A stretch of 64,000 nt of DNA from Candidatus Planktophila versatilis (GCF_002288265.1 NZ_CP016778.1:1240001-1304000), one strand, 5' to 3'; counted from the stretch's first letter, positions 35,428 to 45,151 are shown. The notes: generated by a model not told the origin, from the sequence alone. Numbers and translations: made by a program.

Positions 35428-36837
35428 ATGAGCAGCGAGAATACCCAAGCACCGCAAGAGCAAACCGCACGGGTCCATGATCAGGGACCTTCGCACCTCT
35501 TCGCTGAGTTTATGAAAAGTGGCTGGGCCGAAAGTGAACTCACTGAGTTAGAGCCGCTGGAAGTTGTTACCTATGCTTACTCCCGCAGGCAAGTTCTCTC
35601 TGCGGCATACCAAGGAATACGACTAGTAATTCCTGCCGGCGAACTCAAAGTGCGCGCAGGTGATACCGATTACAACTACCGCCCTGATAGTGCTTTTGCT
35701 TATTACAGCGGGGTGCAAGGACCTGATGCAACAGCTGATGCGGTACTCATACTTGAACCGAGTGGAGATTCACACATTACCTATCTCTATATGAACCCAC
35801 GTTCAACTAGAGATACTGAAGCTTTCTATCGCGATGCAAGATATGGCGAACTCTGGGTAGGTCGCAGATTCACATTGTCAGAGGCTAAGGCGCGCTACCA
35901 AATTGAAACCAGGAATTTGAGTGAGCTCAAAGAGTTACTAGCTGATGGCAAGAAATCACTCTCGCCTGCTGATAAGGATTTTGCAACGTTCATCTCAGAA
36001 CAGCGCTTATGCAAAGATGAATATGAGGTGCGTGAACTGCAGCGCGCAGTTCACGCAACAACACTTGGGTTTAATGATGTCATTAGCTCCATTCCGGCCG
36101 CTGTTCAAACCTCGCGCGGTGAACGAGTACTAGATGCCGCTTTCTATGGCCGCGCCCGCATATTAGGTAACGATCTTGGTTACAACACCATTGTGGGCGC
36201 AGGTTCACACGCGTGTGTACTGCACTGGACACGTAACGATGGCGATCTGCATCCAGGTGAACTTGTCTTAATCGATGCTGGTGTTGAAATGGAATCTTTC
36301 TACACCGCCGACATCACTCGCACTTTTCCAATAAATGGCAGGTTTTCTCCGGCACAACGTGCGCTCTACCTGCTTGTTTATGAAGCTCAGCTCGCTGGTT
36401 TTGCCGCCGTTAAACCTGGAGCGCTATTTTCTGATGTAAATAAGGCATGCCAAGAAGTATTGGCACGTGGTTTAGCCGATATGGGAGTTCTCACCATCTC
36501 GGTCGAAGAATCAATGAAGCCTGAGGTAGGTCTACATCGTCGCTGGACTTTGCATGGATCAAGTCATCACTTAGGTATTGATGTGCATGATTGCGCCCAA
36601 GCACGCAAAGAGATGTACTCCGATGCACCATTGCGTGAGGGCATGGTATTAACTGTGGAACCCGGTCTATACATCCAACCTGATGATGAACTCTTCGCAC
36701 CTGAATATCGCGGTATTGGTATTCGTATTGAAGATGATGTTCTTGTAACAAGTGATGGATATAGAAATCTTTCTGAAAACATCCCGCGCCATCCTAATGA
36801 TATTGAAATGTGGATGAAGCGAGTCTTAGAGCGATAA
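35428..36837 (+). CDS. pepP: Xaa-Pro aminopeptidase (aminopeptidase P)
   Basis: Metallopeptidase of 469 residues removing N-terminal residues before proline. The N-terminal aminopeptidase-P domain is followed by the pita-bread catalytic domain with all five dinuclear metal ligands: aspartates in LIDAGVE and TADITRTF, histidine in HHLGIDVHD, glutamates in TVEPGLYI and IRIEDD. The extended N-terminus (about 40 residues) is common in actinobacterial PepP. It is monocistronic between the Rieske gene and a clear terminator. Confidence 0.92.
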   Translation: MSSENTQAPQEQTARVHDQGPSHLFAEFMKSGWAESELTELEPLEVVTYAYSRRQVLSAAYQGIRLVIPAGELKVRAGDTDYNYRPDSAFAYYSGVQGPDATADAVLILEPSGDSHITYLYMNPRSTRDTEAFYRDARYGELWVGRRFTLSEAKARYQIETRNLSELKELLADGKKSLSPADKDFATFISEQRLCKDEYEVRELQRAVHATTLGFNDVISSIPAAVQTSRGERVLDAAFYGRARILGNDLGYNTIVGAGSHACVLHWTRNDGDLHPGELVLIDAGVEMESFYTADITRTFPINGRFSPAQRALYLLVYEAQLAGFAAVKPGALFSDVNKACQEVLARGLADMGVLTISVEESMKPEVGLHRRWTLHGSSHHLGIDVHDCAQARKEMYSDAPLREGMVLTVEPGLYIQPDDELFAPEYRGIGIRIEDDVLVTSDGYRNLSENIPRHPNDIEMWMKRVLER

Positions 36838-36846
36838 ATAGAAAGC

Positions 36847-36887
36847 AAAAAGTGGACGACTCCCTCGAAAAACATCGCCCACTTTTT
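36847..36887 (+). terminator. Rho-independent terminator after pepP
   Basis: AAAAAGTGG pairs with CCACTTTTT across a 23-nt loop, ten bases after the pepP stop, with the T-run as the 3' arm. Confidence 0.75.
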
Positions 36888-37006
36888 GTGTCCCGTTACA
36901 CGCAATACACGCCATAACGAAGGAAAAATAGAGTGTCTTGGGGTCTAGAAAGTTAATGAAAAGTGAACTTCTGCCAGCCTAGACTTGAATTAATTAGCCT
37001 CTTTGG

Positions 37007-37345
37007 CTAGCTGACCAAGTTATAGCCCAGATAAGCGGCCAGTAAGCCAAAAGTAATTGAAGCTAAGAGGTTAATTGCAACTACCTTGTAGTGCTTGAGT
37101 TCATAGCCAAGATAGAGATCAACGATAAATGTGGACCATGTTGTGAAGGAGCCGGCAAAGCCAACGGCCAGAAAATCGTGCCAGTGCTCGGTTGTTGCAA
37201 AAGTGAGCCCGATAAGAAATGAGCCGAGAATGTTTACTATGAAAGTTCCAGCAGGTTTATCTGTAAATTTCTTGAAATATTGATCAACTAAGAATCGTGC
37301 AGGGGACCCGATAGCTGCGCCAATAATGACCATGAACACATTCAT
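37007..37345 (-). CDS. crcB: CrcB/FluC fluoride channel subunit
   Basis: Membrane protein of 112 residues with four hydrophobic helices. FluC motifs are visible: GAAIGSPARFLVDQYF, GTFIVNILGSF with the pore asparagine, and GFAGSFTTWSTF at the helix-3 break that binds the central sodium. It is the second of two adjacent crcB genes; the start ATG overlaps the upstream stop by 4 nt, so the pair is probably a heterodimer or two homologous subunits. It exports fluoride from the cytoplasm. It lies downstream of sdhCAB on the same strand. Confidence 0.92.
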   Translation of the reverse strand: MNVFMVIIGAAIGSPARFLVDQYFKKFTDKPAGTFIVNILGSFLIGLTFATTEHWHDFLAVGFAGSFTTWSTFIVDLYLGYELKHYKVVAINLLASITFGLLAAYLGYNLVS

Positions 37346-37695
37346 ATTCGAGCCTTCACAACTTTTCGCGCGATTTTAAGTGAAAGGTAAGCCACTATCA
37401 ATGAGGCAACCACGTTGATTAATAAGTAAGTAAATCCAGCTTCATCAGGTGCCACAGCTTCATATGTCACAGCAGAGAATGTGGAAAGTCCGCCGCAGAA
37501 ACCTGGAAGTAAGAAATAACGTAGCTCTGTAATGCCGCGACGCTCCATCAACACTAGGAAGAAGATTGCTAAAGCTACTGCAAGTAGATTGGCGGCAAGT
37601 GTTCCGTTACCACTGTGTGGAATTATTAAAGAAAGTATCCAGCGGGTAAGAGAGCCGAGAACTCCCCCAAGTGAGACTAGCCAGACCGCCTTCAG
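37342..37695 (-). CDS. crcB: Second CrcB/FluC subunit, probable CTG start
   Basis: Hand translation of the minus strand shows a full-length CrcB of 117 residues beginning three bases after the sdhB stop. The N-terminal half (VWLVSLGGVLGSLTRW then GTLAANLLAVALAI) joins in frame to LMERRGITELRYF and GFCGGLSTFSA, so both FluC motifs are present. No ATG, GTG or TTG occurs before residue 50 of this reading; the first suitable codon is CTG at 37695. Starting at the first ATG (37554) would remove the first two helices. Either a rare CTG start is used or the sequence has an error. It is coupled to sdhB and overlaps crcB 1 by 4 nt. Confidence 0.8.
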   Translation of the reverse strand: MKAVWLVSLGGVLGSLTRWILSLIIPHSGNGTLAANLLAVALAIFFLVLMERRGITELRYFLLPGFCGGLSTFSAVTYEAVAPDEAGFTYLLINVVASLIVAYLSLKIARKVVKARI

Positions 37696-37697
37696 TG

Positions 37698-38456
37698 TTA
37701 GCTGCGCTTTTCTCGCTTGAGAAGACCGGCAAACATGCGAGCTGGATCGTACTTAATATCAACAACGCGCTCCTTCATCGGAATGATTGCGTTGTCAGTG
37801 ATCTTGATGTGCTCTGGGCAGACCTCAGTACAGCACTTTGTAATGTTACACATTCCAAGGCCATGCTCTTCTTGAGCAGTGCGTTTACGGTTTTTCAAGA
37901 TATCTAGTGGGTGCATATCTAGCTCTGCGATACGGATAAAAAATCGTGGCCCAGCAAAAGATGGCTTGTTCTCTTCGTGGTCGCGAATTACGTGGCAAGT
38001 GTCCTGACATAAGAAGCACTCAATGCACTTACGGAATTCTTGGCTTCGCTCAACATCGACCTGTTGCATGCGTGCTTCACCTGGTGCTAAATCCTTAGGT
38101 GGCTCATAGGCCGGAATTTCCATTGCTTTCTTATAATTAAAAGATACGTCGGTAACGAGATCTTTAATGACAGGAAATGCGCGAAGTGGAGTAACAGTAA
38201 TAGTTTCATTCTCATCAAATGAAGCAACCTGAGTCATGCAGGCAAGGCGTGGTTTTCCGTTGATCTCCATCGAACAAGATCCACATTTTCCTGCCTTGCA
38301 GTTCCAGCGGACAGCGAGGTCACCCATCTGTGTTGCTTGAACACGGTGAATAACATCGAGAACTACTTCGCCCTCGTTGACATCAACTTGTACATCTTTG
38401 AGACCACCGTCTTTTGCGTCTCCTCGCCAGATGCGAAGATTAAGTGTGCGTGCCAT
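37698..38456 (-). CDS. sdhB: Succinate dehydrogenase iron-sulfur subunit
   Basis: Subunit of respiratory complex II, 252 residues. The [2Fe-2S] centre ligands are in CKAGKCGSC with the last cysteine in LACMTQ; the C-terminal clusters are in CIECFLCQDTC and CNITKCCTEVCP. It passes electrons from SdhA to quinone through the membrane anchor. Start ATG at 38456 shares one base with the end of the sdhA stop. The C-terminus (LKREKRS) is three bases from the probable crcB start. Confidence 0.93.
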   Translation of the reverse strand: MARTLNLRIWRGDAKDGGLKDVQVDVNEGEVVLDVIHRVQATQMGDLAVRWNCKAGKCGSCSMEINGKPRLACMTQVASFDENETITVTPLRAFPVIKDLVTDVSFNYKKAMEIPAYEPPKDLAPGEARMQQVDVERSQEFRKCIECFLCQDTCHVIRDHEENKPSFAGPRFFIRIAELDMHPLDILKNRKRTAQEEHGLGMCNITKCCTEVCPEHIKITDNAIIPMKERVVDIKYDPARMFAGLLKREKRS

Positions 38457-40363
38457 TAGTTGGAACCGCCTTTCGCAATTTCTTCCGGTGTCATGTACTT
38501 CTCAAGTTCGTGCACATCAAAGAGATCAAAGAGCTCTTTAGGTAATACTGGCAAAGCTTGTTCTTTAATGTTGACTTGATTGCCGTCAAAGCTGGCGATG
38601 TTATTGATCTGGCGCCATTTGTTATTCATGCCAGGGAAATCATCTCGAGTGTGTCCACCACGCGATTCTTCCCGCAATAGCGCCGACTTAGCTGTTGATT
38701 CAGCAACCAGGAGCATGTTGTCTAGATCAAAGGCTAGGTGGAATCCTGGGTTGAATAAACGCCCCCCGGAAACGGCTACGTTCTTACTGCGAGCGCGAAT
38801 GTCGGCAATCTTGATGATTGCTTCTTCAATCTCGGTGCGCGTGCGAATAATTCCAATTAAGTTATGTGTGACTTCCTGCAGCTCCGCGTGAAGTGAGTAT
38901 GAGTTCTCTCCACCCGCTCGACTAAATGGTGCTTCGATGCGATCGGCAGCTGCCTTAACTGATGCAGCCGAGACCGGATTAGCACCCGCGCTCTTCACAT
39001 AATTAACAGCGCCCGCACCTGCTCGGCGACCAAAGACAAGAAGGTCTGTGAGTGAGTTTCCGCCAAGACGGTTTGAGCCGTGCATTCCACCAGCAACTTC
39101 ACCCGCGGCATAGAGTCCTGGAACTCCTACCGCTGCTGCAGTATCTGGTTCAACTTCCACTCCGCCCATCACATAGTGACAAGTTGGGCCAACTTCCATC
39201 GCCTCTTTTGTAATATCAACGCCAGCAAGTTCATAGAACTGATGCCACATCGAAGGAAGACGCTTCTTAATCACTTCAGCAGGGATGCGCTTTGAAACAT
39301 CGAGGTAGACACCGCCATGTTCAGTACCGCGTCCTGATTTCACTTCGGTGTTAATCGCACGAGCAACTTCATCGCGAGGCAGAAGCTCTGGCGGACGTCG
39401 GTTGTTATCTTGATCTAGATACCAGCGGTCTGCTTCTTCTTCATTATCGGCATACTTATCTTTGAATACATCTGGGATGTACTTAAACATAAAGCGCTCA
39501 CCGAGTGAGTTAGTCAAAATTCCACCCTCACCACGAACTGATTCAGTAACAAGGATTCCACGTACTGAAGGTGGCCAGACCATTCCTGTTGGGTGGAACT
39601 GTAAGAACTCCATATCAACCAGGTTCGCGCCAGCTTTGAGTGCAAGTGCGTGTCCGTCTCCGGTGCCTTCCCAGGAGTTTGATGTGATCTTGAAAGTTTT
39701 TCCAACACCGCCGGTAGCAATAACTACTGCAGGTGCTTCAAAGAGAACTTCTTCTCCGCTCTCACGCCAGTAACCGTAAGCACCAGAGATTTTGCCGTTC
39801 TCCTTAAGAATTTCAGTGATAGTGCATTCAGCGAAAACTTTGATCTTCGCTTCCATGTCGCCAAATTCGCGACCATCTTTCTGTTGCAACTGAACAATCT
39901 TCTGTTGCATTGTGCGAATAATTTCTAGGCCGGTGCGATCTCCTACGTGTGCAAGGCGTGGATATTCATGTCCACCAAAGTTACGTTGTGAAATCTTTCC
40001 TGCTTTTGTGCGATCAAAGAGCGCGCCCCACATTTCAAGTTCCCAGATGCGGTCTGGTGCTTCTTTGGCATGTAGTTCTGCCATCCGGAAATGGTTAAGG
40101 AATTTACCGCCACGCATAGTGTCGCGAAAGTGGACCATCCAATTATCTTTATCATTCACATTTCCCATAGATGCAGCAGCGCCGCCTTCGGCCATCACCG
40201 TATGAGCTTTACCAAAGAGTGACTTACAGATAATGGCAACGCTCAAGCCTGCTTCGCGAGCCTCCACAGCTGCACGTAAACCTGCACCACCAGCACCAAT
40301 TATGAGGACGTCGTACTTCTCTCTTTGCAGAGTTGATTCGTTGGCAGTCATATCTGTCGGCAT
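38456..40363 (-). CDS. sdhA: Succinate dehydrogenase flavoprotein subunit
   Basis: Catalytic subunit of 635 residues oxidising succinate to fumarate. The FAD motif VLIIGAGGAGLRAA is near residue 18; AHTVMAEGG contains the histidine that carries covalent FAD in the family; QFHPTGM and HGSNRLGGNSL are substrate and FAD contacts. It groups with the actinobacterial SdhA/FrdA-like type that accompanies a five-helix anchor. Operon order is sdhC-like, sdhA, sdhB, crcB, crcB, with 3-bp spacing from the anchor gene. Confidence 0.93.
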   Translation of the reverse strand: MPTDMTANESTLQREKYDVLIIGAGGAGLRAAVEAREAGLSVAIICKSLFGKAHTVMAEGGAAASMGNVNDKDNWMVHFRDTMRGGKFLNHFRMAELHAKEAPDRIWELEMWGALFDRTKAGKISQRNFGGHEYPRLAHVGDRTGLEIIRTMQQKIVQLQQKDGREFGDMEAKIKVFAECTITEILKENGKISGAYGYWRESGEEVLFEAPAVVIATGGVGKTFKITSNSWEGTGDGHALALKAGANLVDMEFLQFHPTGMVWPPSVRGILVTESVRGEGGILTNSLGERFMFKYIPDVFKDKYADNEEEADRWYLDQDNNRRPPELLPRDEVARAINTEVKSGRGTEHGGVYLDVSKRIPAEVIKKRLPSMWHQFYELAGVDITKEAMEVGPTCHYVMGGVEVEPDTAAAVGVPGLYAAGEVAGGMHGSNRLGGNSLTDLLVFGRRAGAGAVNYVKSAGANPVSAASVKAAADRIEAPFSRAGGENSYSLHAELQEVTHNLIGIIRTRTEIEEAIIKIADIRARSKNVAVSGGRLFNPGFHLAFDLDNMLLVAESTAKSALLREESRGGHTRDDFPGMNNKWRQINNIASFDGNQVNIKEQALPVLPKELFDLFDVHELEKYMTPEEIAKGGSN

Positions 40364-40366
40364 CCT

Positions 40367-41167
40367 TTAGAAGAAGTAGAAGTTTGTCCAGGCGCCAGTT
40401 GCAACTTGGCGAACGTAGATATCGGCAAATGCAACGCCAGCAAGTGAGTACCAGGCAAATTGTTGATGCTTGTGATTAAGCGCTGAAACCCAAGTCCATG
40501 CCTTGTATCGAACTGGGTGTTTTGAGAAATGTTTTAAACGTCCACCAATAGTGTGGCGACAGGTGTGGCATGAAAGTGAATAGAACCAGAGAAGTGTTGA
40601 ACTCACGAGCAGTACGAGGGAACCAACACTCATATGTCCCCACTCACCCTCAACGCTCTTAAATGAAATAATTGCGTCGTAGGTAAGAAAGACGTTAAAG
40701 ACCAAACCTGCATAGAAGAACCAACGGTGTGAGTTCTGCAAGATAAGAGGTGCGCGTGTTTCACCTGTGTACTTCGTGTGTGGTTCGGCAACTGCGCACG
40801 CTGGTGGTGAAAGCCAGAAAGCGCGGTAATAAGCCTTGCGGTAGTAATAACAAGTCATACGGAAACCAAGTGGGAAGATCAAAATAATAAGTGCTGGTGA
40901 AAGTGCGAAGTTAAAAATTTGAGCACTGACAGGAGTAAAGCCAAGAAATGTTGCTTCCGGCACGCAGGCTTCTGATAAACACGGTGAATAGAAAGGTGAG
41001 ATCAGATGATCTTTGTAGTAGTTGGCACCCTCAAAAGCTCTAAAGGTTGCATAGATAATGAATGAGAAAAGAACTCCGAAGGTAATTGCGGGTTCTAACC
41101 ACCATTTATCTGTGCGTAGCGTGCGCTCTTTAATCTTCGCGCGCGTTGGAGAAAAAACTCCGGACAT
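40367..41167 (-). CDS. Succinate dehydrogenase membrane anchor, actinobacterial type
   Basis: Membrane protein of 266 residues with five hydrophobic helices. It matches the large single anchor that precedes SdhA/SdhB in Actinobacteria rather than the short SdhC/SdhD pair. Candidate haem or quinone residues are histidines in NSHRWFFYAGL, LSCHTCRHTIGG and LNHKHQQFAW; the RMTCYYYRKAYYRAFW segment is characteristic. First gene of the sdh operon. It carries the electron path from SdhB to the quinone pool in the cytoplasmic membrane. Confidence 0.85.
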   Translation of the reverse strand: MSGVFSPTRAKIKERTLRTDKWWLEPAITFGVLFSFIIYATFRAFEGANYYKDHLISPFYSPCLSEACVPEATFLGFTPVSAQIFNFALSPALIILIFPLGFRMTCYYYRKAYYRAFWLSPPACAVAEPHTKYTGETRAPLILQNSHRWFFYAGLVFNVFLTYDAIISFKSVEGEWGHMSVGSLVLLVSSTLLWFYSLSCHTCRHTIGGRLKHFSKHPVRYKAWTWVSALNHKHQQFAWYSLAGVAFADIYVRQVATGAWTNFYFF

Positions 41168-41297
41168 GTCTGCTCCCCTAGTTTTCCCGAGTGACGGGAT
41201 TCTCTAATGAGAGAAGTGTGCGCTTACTGGGGCAAAGTCGCTAGGCGGTGAGCCGCATATAGCTTATGAAGTCAGCCACAACTGGCGCATGAAATGC
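41168..41297. other. Leader region of the sdh operon
   Basis: Together with the tRNA-Ser and terminator that follow, this makes a 314-bp stretch without protein genes. No convincing promoter motif, riboswitch or small ORF was recognised by eye. Confidence 0.4.
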
Positions 41298-41327
41298 AAA
41301 ACCCGCCCCAGTGCATGAGGCGGGTTT
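41298..41327 (-). terminator. Rho-independent terminator of tRNA-Ser (TGA)
   Basis: AACCCGCC pairs with GGCGGGTT on the minus strand, followed by TTTT, 11 nt after the tRNA 3' end. This is the clearest intrinsic terminator in the window. Confidence 0.85.
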
Positions 41328-41338
41328 GGCGTTAAGCG

Positions 41339-41421
41339 CGGAGGACGTGGGATTTGAACCCACGAGGCTTTCACCTGCCGGTTTTCAAGACCGGTGCACT
41401 CGGCCGCTATGCGAGTCCTCC
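41339..41421 (-). tRNA. tRNA-Ser (anticodon TGA)
   Basis: Type II tRNA with a short variable arm. Acceptor GGAGGAC pairs with GTCCTCC, discriminator G, T loop GGTTCAAATCC, anticodon stem CCGGT/ACCGG with loop CTTGAAA giving TGA (UCA codons). CCA is not encoded. Confidence 0.94.
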
Positions 41422-41481
41422 GTGGGAGAGATTACCCGAAAGTGGCCATCTTGAATAATTCAGCGAAAAATTAGTGAGTAA

Positions 41482-42312
41482 TTAGGCAGGAAGTTCGAGC
41501 AGCTGCTCGATGATGATTGCAACACCATCTTCTTCACATGGACCAGCAACTGCCTTTGCATACTTCACGCCATCGGGATGTCCATCAGACATCGCAAATG
41601 ATCGGCCACACCATTCAAGCATTGAAAAGTCATTTGGGTTATCTCCAAATGAAACACAATCTGCTGCATCAATGCCAAGTCGCCCAGCCATCTTTGCCAG
41701 TGTCATTCCCTTTGAAACACCAATAGCAGAAATTTCAAGAAGTGAGTCATGCGGATTTGAATGTGTAACAGTTGCTAGGCCTTCTAATTCAACTGATGCG
41801 ATAGCTAACATTTCATCCGATGTTAGCTCCTGCTGAGAGCAGCGAGCGAGCAGCTTCAGTGATGGAGAAGTAATCACTTCTTCAATGCGATCTACTCCGA
41901 TGTTATCTAAACCAACATCCCAGCGCGGAATATAAATCTTTTCTCGGTGAAAGTAATTATGTGATTCCACTGCAAATGAAATCTGGGGAATCGCTGCACG
42001 CAATCGCTTGACAGATTCCAGGATATCTTCAGCATCCATCAGCCATTGTTCTAGGACTTTATTGTTCTGCAGGTCATACAACATGGCGCCATTGCCGCAT
42101 ATTGCGTTACCAATTCCAAATGCCTCTTTGATCTCTGGCATCCAACGCGGTGGGCGACCTGTAACAAAGAAGATTTCAATTCCCATGGAATGCGCTTTAC
42201 GAAAAGCGTCGATGGTGCGCTGAGTTACATTGCCATAGTGGGCGACGATAGTGCCGTCGAGATCTGATGCAATGAGCTTTGGACGGCGCTGCGATACTTG
42301 AGGAAGACTCAC
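41482..42312 (-). CDS. Cof-type HAD-IIB sugar-phosphatase-like hydrolase
   Basis: HAD-superfamily hydrolase of 276 residues. Motif I is [10 protein letters not shown] with the nucleophile and acid aspartates, motif II FVTGRPP, and motif [14 protein letters not shown]; the C2 cap lies between II and IV, as in the Cof/IIB group. It probably dephosphorylates a phosphorylated metabolite in the cytoplasm. The start overlaps serS by 4 nt, so it is the last gene of the operon with pheA and serS. The substrate is unknown. Confidence 0.88.
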   Translation of the reverse strand: MSLPQVSQRRPKLIASDLDGTIVAHYGNVTQRTIDAFRKAHSMGIEIFFVTGRPPRWMPEIKEAFGIGNAICGNGAMLYDLQNNKVLEQWLMDAEDILESVKRLRAAIPQISFAVESHNYFHREKIYIPRWDVGLDNIGVDRIEEVITSPSLKLLARCSQQELTSDEMLAIASVELEGLATVTHSNPHDSLLEISAIGVSKGMTLAKMAGRLGIDAADCVSFGDNPNDFSMLEWCGRSFAMSDGHPDGVKYAKAVAGPCEEDGVAIIIEQLLELPA

Positions 42313-43577
42313 ACAACCTCAAATTTCTTCATGCCAAGAAATGGTTGCAGCGCTGCTGGAACATTGACCGTGCCATCTGCATTTTGATGATTCTCTAAAA
42401 TTGCAACAATCATGCGAGGAATAGCAACTAGGGTGCCATTGAGAGTGGCAATTGCCTTGACTCCTTCAGAGTCTTTATAACGAATATTCAAGCGTCGCCC
42501 CTGGAACTCCGTGCAATTAGATGTACTTGTTACTTCACGATAGGCGTCCTGGGTAGGAATCCATGCCTCGATATCAAATTTGCGTGTGGCAGATGAACCG
42601 AGATCACCTGATGCAACATCGATTACGCGGAATGGGATCTCCATTGCGCTCAGGAAATCTTTCTCCCATTGCAACAACCGCAGATGCTCTGCTTGTGCAT
42701 CCTCAGGCTTGCAGAAGGTAAACATTTCTACTTTATCGAATTGATGCACCCGAATAATTCCGCGAGTATCTTTTCCATATGTTCCAGCTTCGCGGCGGAA
42801 GCATGACGAATATCCGGCATAGCGAAGTGGCAATTTATCAACCGGTAGAGTTTCATCCATATGCATCGCTGCAAGTGGGACTTCAGATGTTCCTACTAAA
42901 TAGACATCATCTTTTTCAATGCGATATACATTCTCTGCTGCTTGGCCAAGGAATCCTGTTCCCTCCATTGCCGCAGGGTTTACCAACACTGGTGGAATAA
43001 CAGGTGTGAAACCATTCTTTACCGCGCTCTGGATTGCGTAATTAACGAGTGCAAATTCCAGGAGCGCACCAACACCGGTCAGGTAATAAGAACGTGAGCC
43101 AGCAACTTTTGCACCGCGCTCGGTATCAATGGCACCAAGTAACTTACCGAGCTCTACGTGATCCTTTGGCGCAAAACCGTCTTTGCCAAAATCACGAGGA
43201 GTTCCAACATGTTCAATGATGAGGAAATCTTCTTCGCCGCCTATCGGTGCTTGGGTGTCTAATAGATTAGAGAGTTGCAAAATTAGCGCTTTGGTCTGTT
43301 CTTCTACTTGGGCGCGCTTGCTATCGGCTGCTTTAACTTTATCTGCCAGCGCTTTCGCGTTCTCAAGCAGCGCTGCTTTCTCATCACCTTTAGCTGCGCC
43401 AACGCTCTTGGAAAGGGTGTTCTGTTCTTGGCGTAGCGTTTCAAACTCTTTTACCGCAGCGCGTTTCTTCTCATCAATTGCGAGGATTTGATCTACGAGT
43501 TCAACACTTTCACCGCGCCCCTTTTGTGATGCACGGACAACATCTGGGTGCTCACGTAAGAATTTGATATCAATCAT
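42309..43577 (-). CDS. serS: Seryl-tRNA synthetase
   Basis: Class II aminoacyl-tRNA synthetase of 422 residues. The N-terminal coiled-coil tRNA-binding arm spans about 30-100; motif 2 (SSCFRREAG with HQFDKVEMF) and motif 3 ([16 protein letters not shown]) of the catalytic domain are intact, and TSEVPL provides serine contacts. It charges both tRNA-Ser species in this window. Overlaps by 4 nt with pheA upstream and with the HAD gene downstream. ATG start. Confidence 0.96.
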   Translation of the reverse strand: MIDIKFLREHPDVVRASQKGRGESVELVDQILAIDEKKRAAVKEFETLRQEQNTLSKSVGAAKGDEKAALLENAKALADKVKAADSKRAQVEEQTKALILQLSNLLDTQAPIGGEEDFLIIEHVGTPRDFGKDGFAPKDHVELGKLLGAIDTERGAKVAGSRSYYLTGVGALLEFALVNYAIQSAVKNGFTPVIPPVLVNPAAMEGTGFLGQAAENVYRIEKDDVYLVGTSEVPLAAMHMDETLPVDKLPLRYAGYSSCFRREAGTYGKDTRGIIRVHQFDKVEMFTFCKPEDAQAEHLRLLQWEKDFLSAMEIPFRVIDVASGDLGSSATRKFDIEAWIPTQDAYREVTSTSNCTEFQGRRLNIRYKDSEGVKAIATLNGTLVAIPRMIVAILENHQNADGTVNVPAALQPFLGMKKFEVV

Positions 43578-44416
43578 GCGCGCACCTCCCGTGGATAAGA
43601 TCCTAAGAATCTAATGTCGTCGCAGATTTCGCGGAGCTCTTCCACGGATTTACCGACTGGCGCATCTTTAATGTGACCTTCGACATCAATGATGAAATGG
43701 TAGTGACCAAGTTCGCGACCCGTTGGACGTGACTGGATGAATGTCAGGTTTACATCGTGTTGGGCAAAGACTTGCAGAATTTCAAGGAGCGCTCCCGCAT
43801 GGTCGATATCGATAAAGACGGCAATTGAGGTGCGATCGTGTCCGGTCGGCTCTGGCATCCATCCCGGCTTCTGGGCGGCGATAAATCGGGTGACGGCGCC
43901 GCCGTTATCTCCAATATTTTCAGCAATGACTTCTAGGTTGAAATGTTGGGCAGCCGCACTTGATGCAATAGCTGCATCTATTTCACCCTTGCTCACTGCC
44001 TCAGCTGCGGCAGATGTTGAGGCGGTAGAAACTATTTCTGCATGCGGATAGTTCTTTGCAATATAGGCCCGACATTGTGATTCGGCATGTGGATGTGTGC
44101 CAATCCGCTTGATTTCTTTCGTACCTGGCTTAAACATTAAAGCGAAGGTCACGGCAAGCGTTACTTCTCTAGCAATTGTCAGTGGTTCTCCAGTTGCAAG
44201 TTCATCAAGGGTGCGTGCAACAACGCCTTCTACCGAATTCTCAATCGGAACGAGTGCGTAATCCGCTTTCCCAGAACGCACTGCATCGAGTGCGGCGGTG
44301 ACATTGGCAAAAGGAATGGAGATATCAGCTTCACTGGTAATTGTTTTTAACGCAGCTTCCGTAAAAGTTCCAACCGGCCCCAAATAGGCATATGTATGGC
44401 TGTCTTGGGTGCTCAC
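43574..44416 (-). CDS. pheA: Prephenate dehydratase
   Basis: Monofunctional prephenate dehydratase of 280 residues for phenylalanine synthesis. The catalytic domain begins [13 protein letters not shown] and contains IENSVEGVV and GGAVTRFIA with the essential threonine; a C-terminal ACT domain follows (about 195-275). The ACT phenylalanine-binding signature, usually ESRP, reads QSRP here. No chorismate mutase domain is fused. The start is GTG at 44416, three bases after the phosphodiesterase stop; its end overlaps serS. Confidence 0.92.
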   Translation of the reverse strand: MSTQDSHTYAYLGPVGTFTEAALKTITSEADISIPFANVTAALDAVRSGKADYALVPIENSVEGVVARTLDELATGEPLTIAREVTLAVTFALMFKPGTKEIKRIGTHPHAESQCRAYIAKNYPHAEIVSTASTSAAAEAVSKGEIDAAIASSAAAQHFNLEVIAENIGDNGGAVTRFIAAQKPGWMPEPTGHDRTSIAVFIDIDHAGALLEILQVFAQHDVNLTFIQSRPTGRELGHYHFIIDVEGHIKDAPVGKSVEELREICDDIRFLGSYPREVRA

Positions 44417-44419
44417 TGG

Positions 44420-45115
44420 TTAAGGATACCCGAGTACCTCACGTGCATGTGCCGGCTTATTGGTGATGAGAATGTCTACGCCTAACTTGTGGCACAACCG
44501 AATGTCCTCATCCTTATCGACGGTCCACACATTGAGCGAACGCCCTAGCGACTGGATCTTTTTCGCAATCACTGGCTCGGCACGTAACTCGTTCATTCCT
44601 GGTCCGATTGCAGCACTAGATGAAAAACGTGCCTGAAACCATGGCGTATTTTTATGCATAAGAAATGTTGTATTAATTGTTGAATCTAATCTGCGCATCT
44701 TCTCCACCGCTAGCCAACTAAATGACATGACCGAGACTGCAATTTTTGCAAGCGCTTTCTTTTCATGGAGTGCGGCAACTAGTAACTCTTCCACGCGGTT
44801 GCCGGAAAAGACGGGATGCTTAGTTTCTAAAAGCACACCTTTCTTATTGGCGATTGCATAATCTAAGAAAGTATCAAGGGTGAGCACCTGCGGGTATGCC
44901 TGAGATACCTCTTCATATGTCATCTCAGCAATGAGGCCTCGGTTGCCAGCCCGTTCGAGCATCGAAGCGTTATGCCACAAGATAGGTACTTCATCTTTGG
45001 TGATGCGCAGATCGCACTCGAAGCCGTCGGCGCCTTGTTCAACTGCGCCTTCGTAGGCGGCCATGGTGAGTTCTGGAAAATCGGCACTCGCACCGCGATG
45101 CGCGTAGATGAGCAT
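44420..45115 (-). CDS. Glycerophosphodiester phosphodiesterase
   Basis: Cytoplasmic GDPD-family TIM barrel of 231 residues, releasing glycerol-3-phosphate from glycerophosphodiesters. It has the catalytic histidine in YAHRGASADFPE, the metal glutamates in GFECDLR, and the second histidine in LWHNASMLER. No signal peptide. First gene of the four-gene operon with pheA, serS and the HAD phosphatase. It is divergent from the PP2C gene with a 36-bp gap. Confidence 0.9.
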   Translation of the reverse strand: MLIYAHRGASADFPELTMAAYEGAVEQGADGFECDLRITKDEVPILWHNASMLERAGNRGLIAEMTYEEVSQAYPQVLTLDTFLDYAIANKKGVLLETKHPVFSGNRVEELLVAALHEKKALAKIAVSVMSFSWLAVEKMRRLDSTINTTFLMHKNTPWFQARFSSSAAIGPGMNELRAEPVIAKKIQSLGRSLNVWTVDKDEDIRLCHKLGVDILITNKPAHAREVLGYP

Positions 45116-45151
45116 GAGACCGAGAGTAGCAAAGAGATTAGTCTTACCCCC

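Noticed and set aside
36888-37006. Fluoride riboswitch near the crcB genes
   Set aside because: The crcB genes follow sdhB without a leader, and no fluoride-riboswitch core motif was seen; this gap is on their 3' side.
44972-45151. N-terminal extension of the PP2C phosphatase
   Set aside because: It lies antisense inside the phosphodiesterase gene and precedes the family's usual N-terminus at the ATG at 45152.
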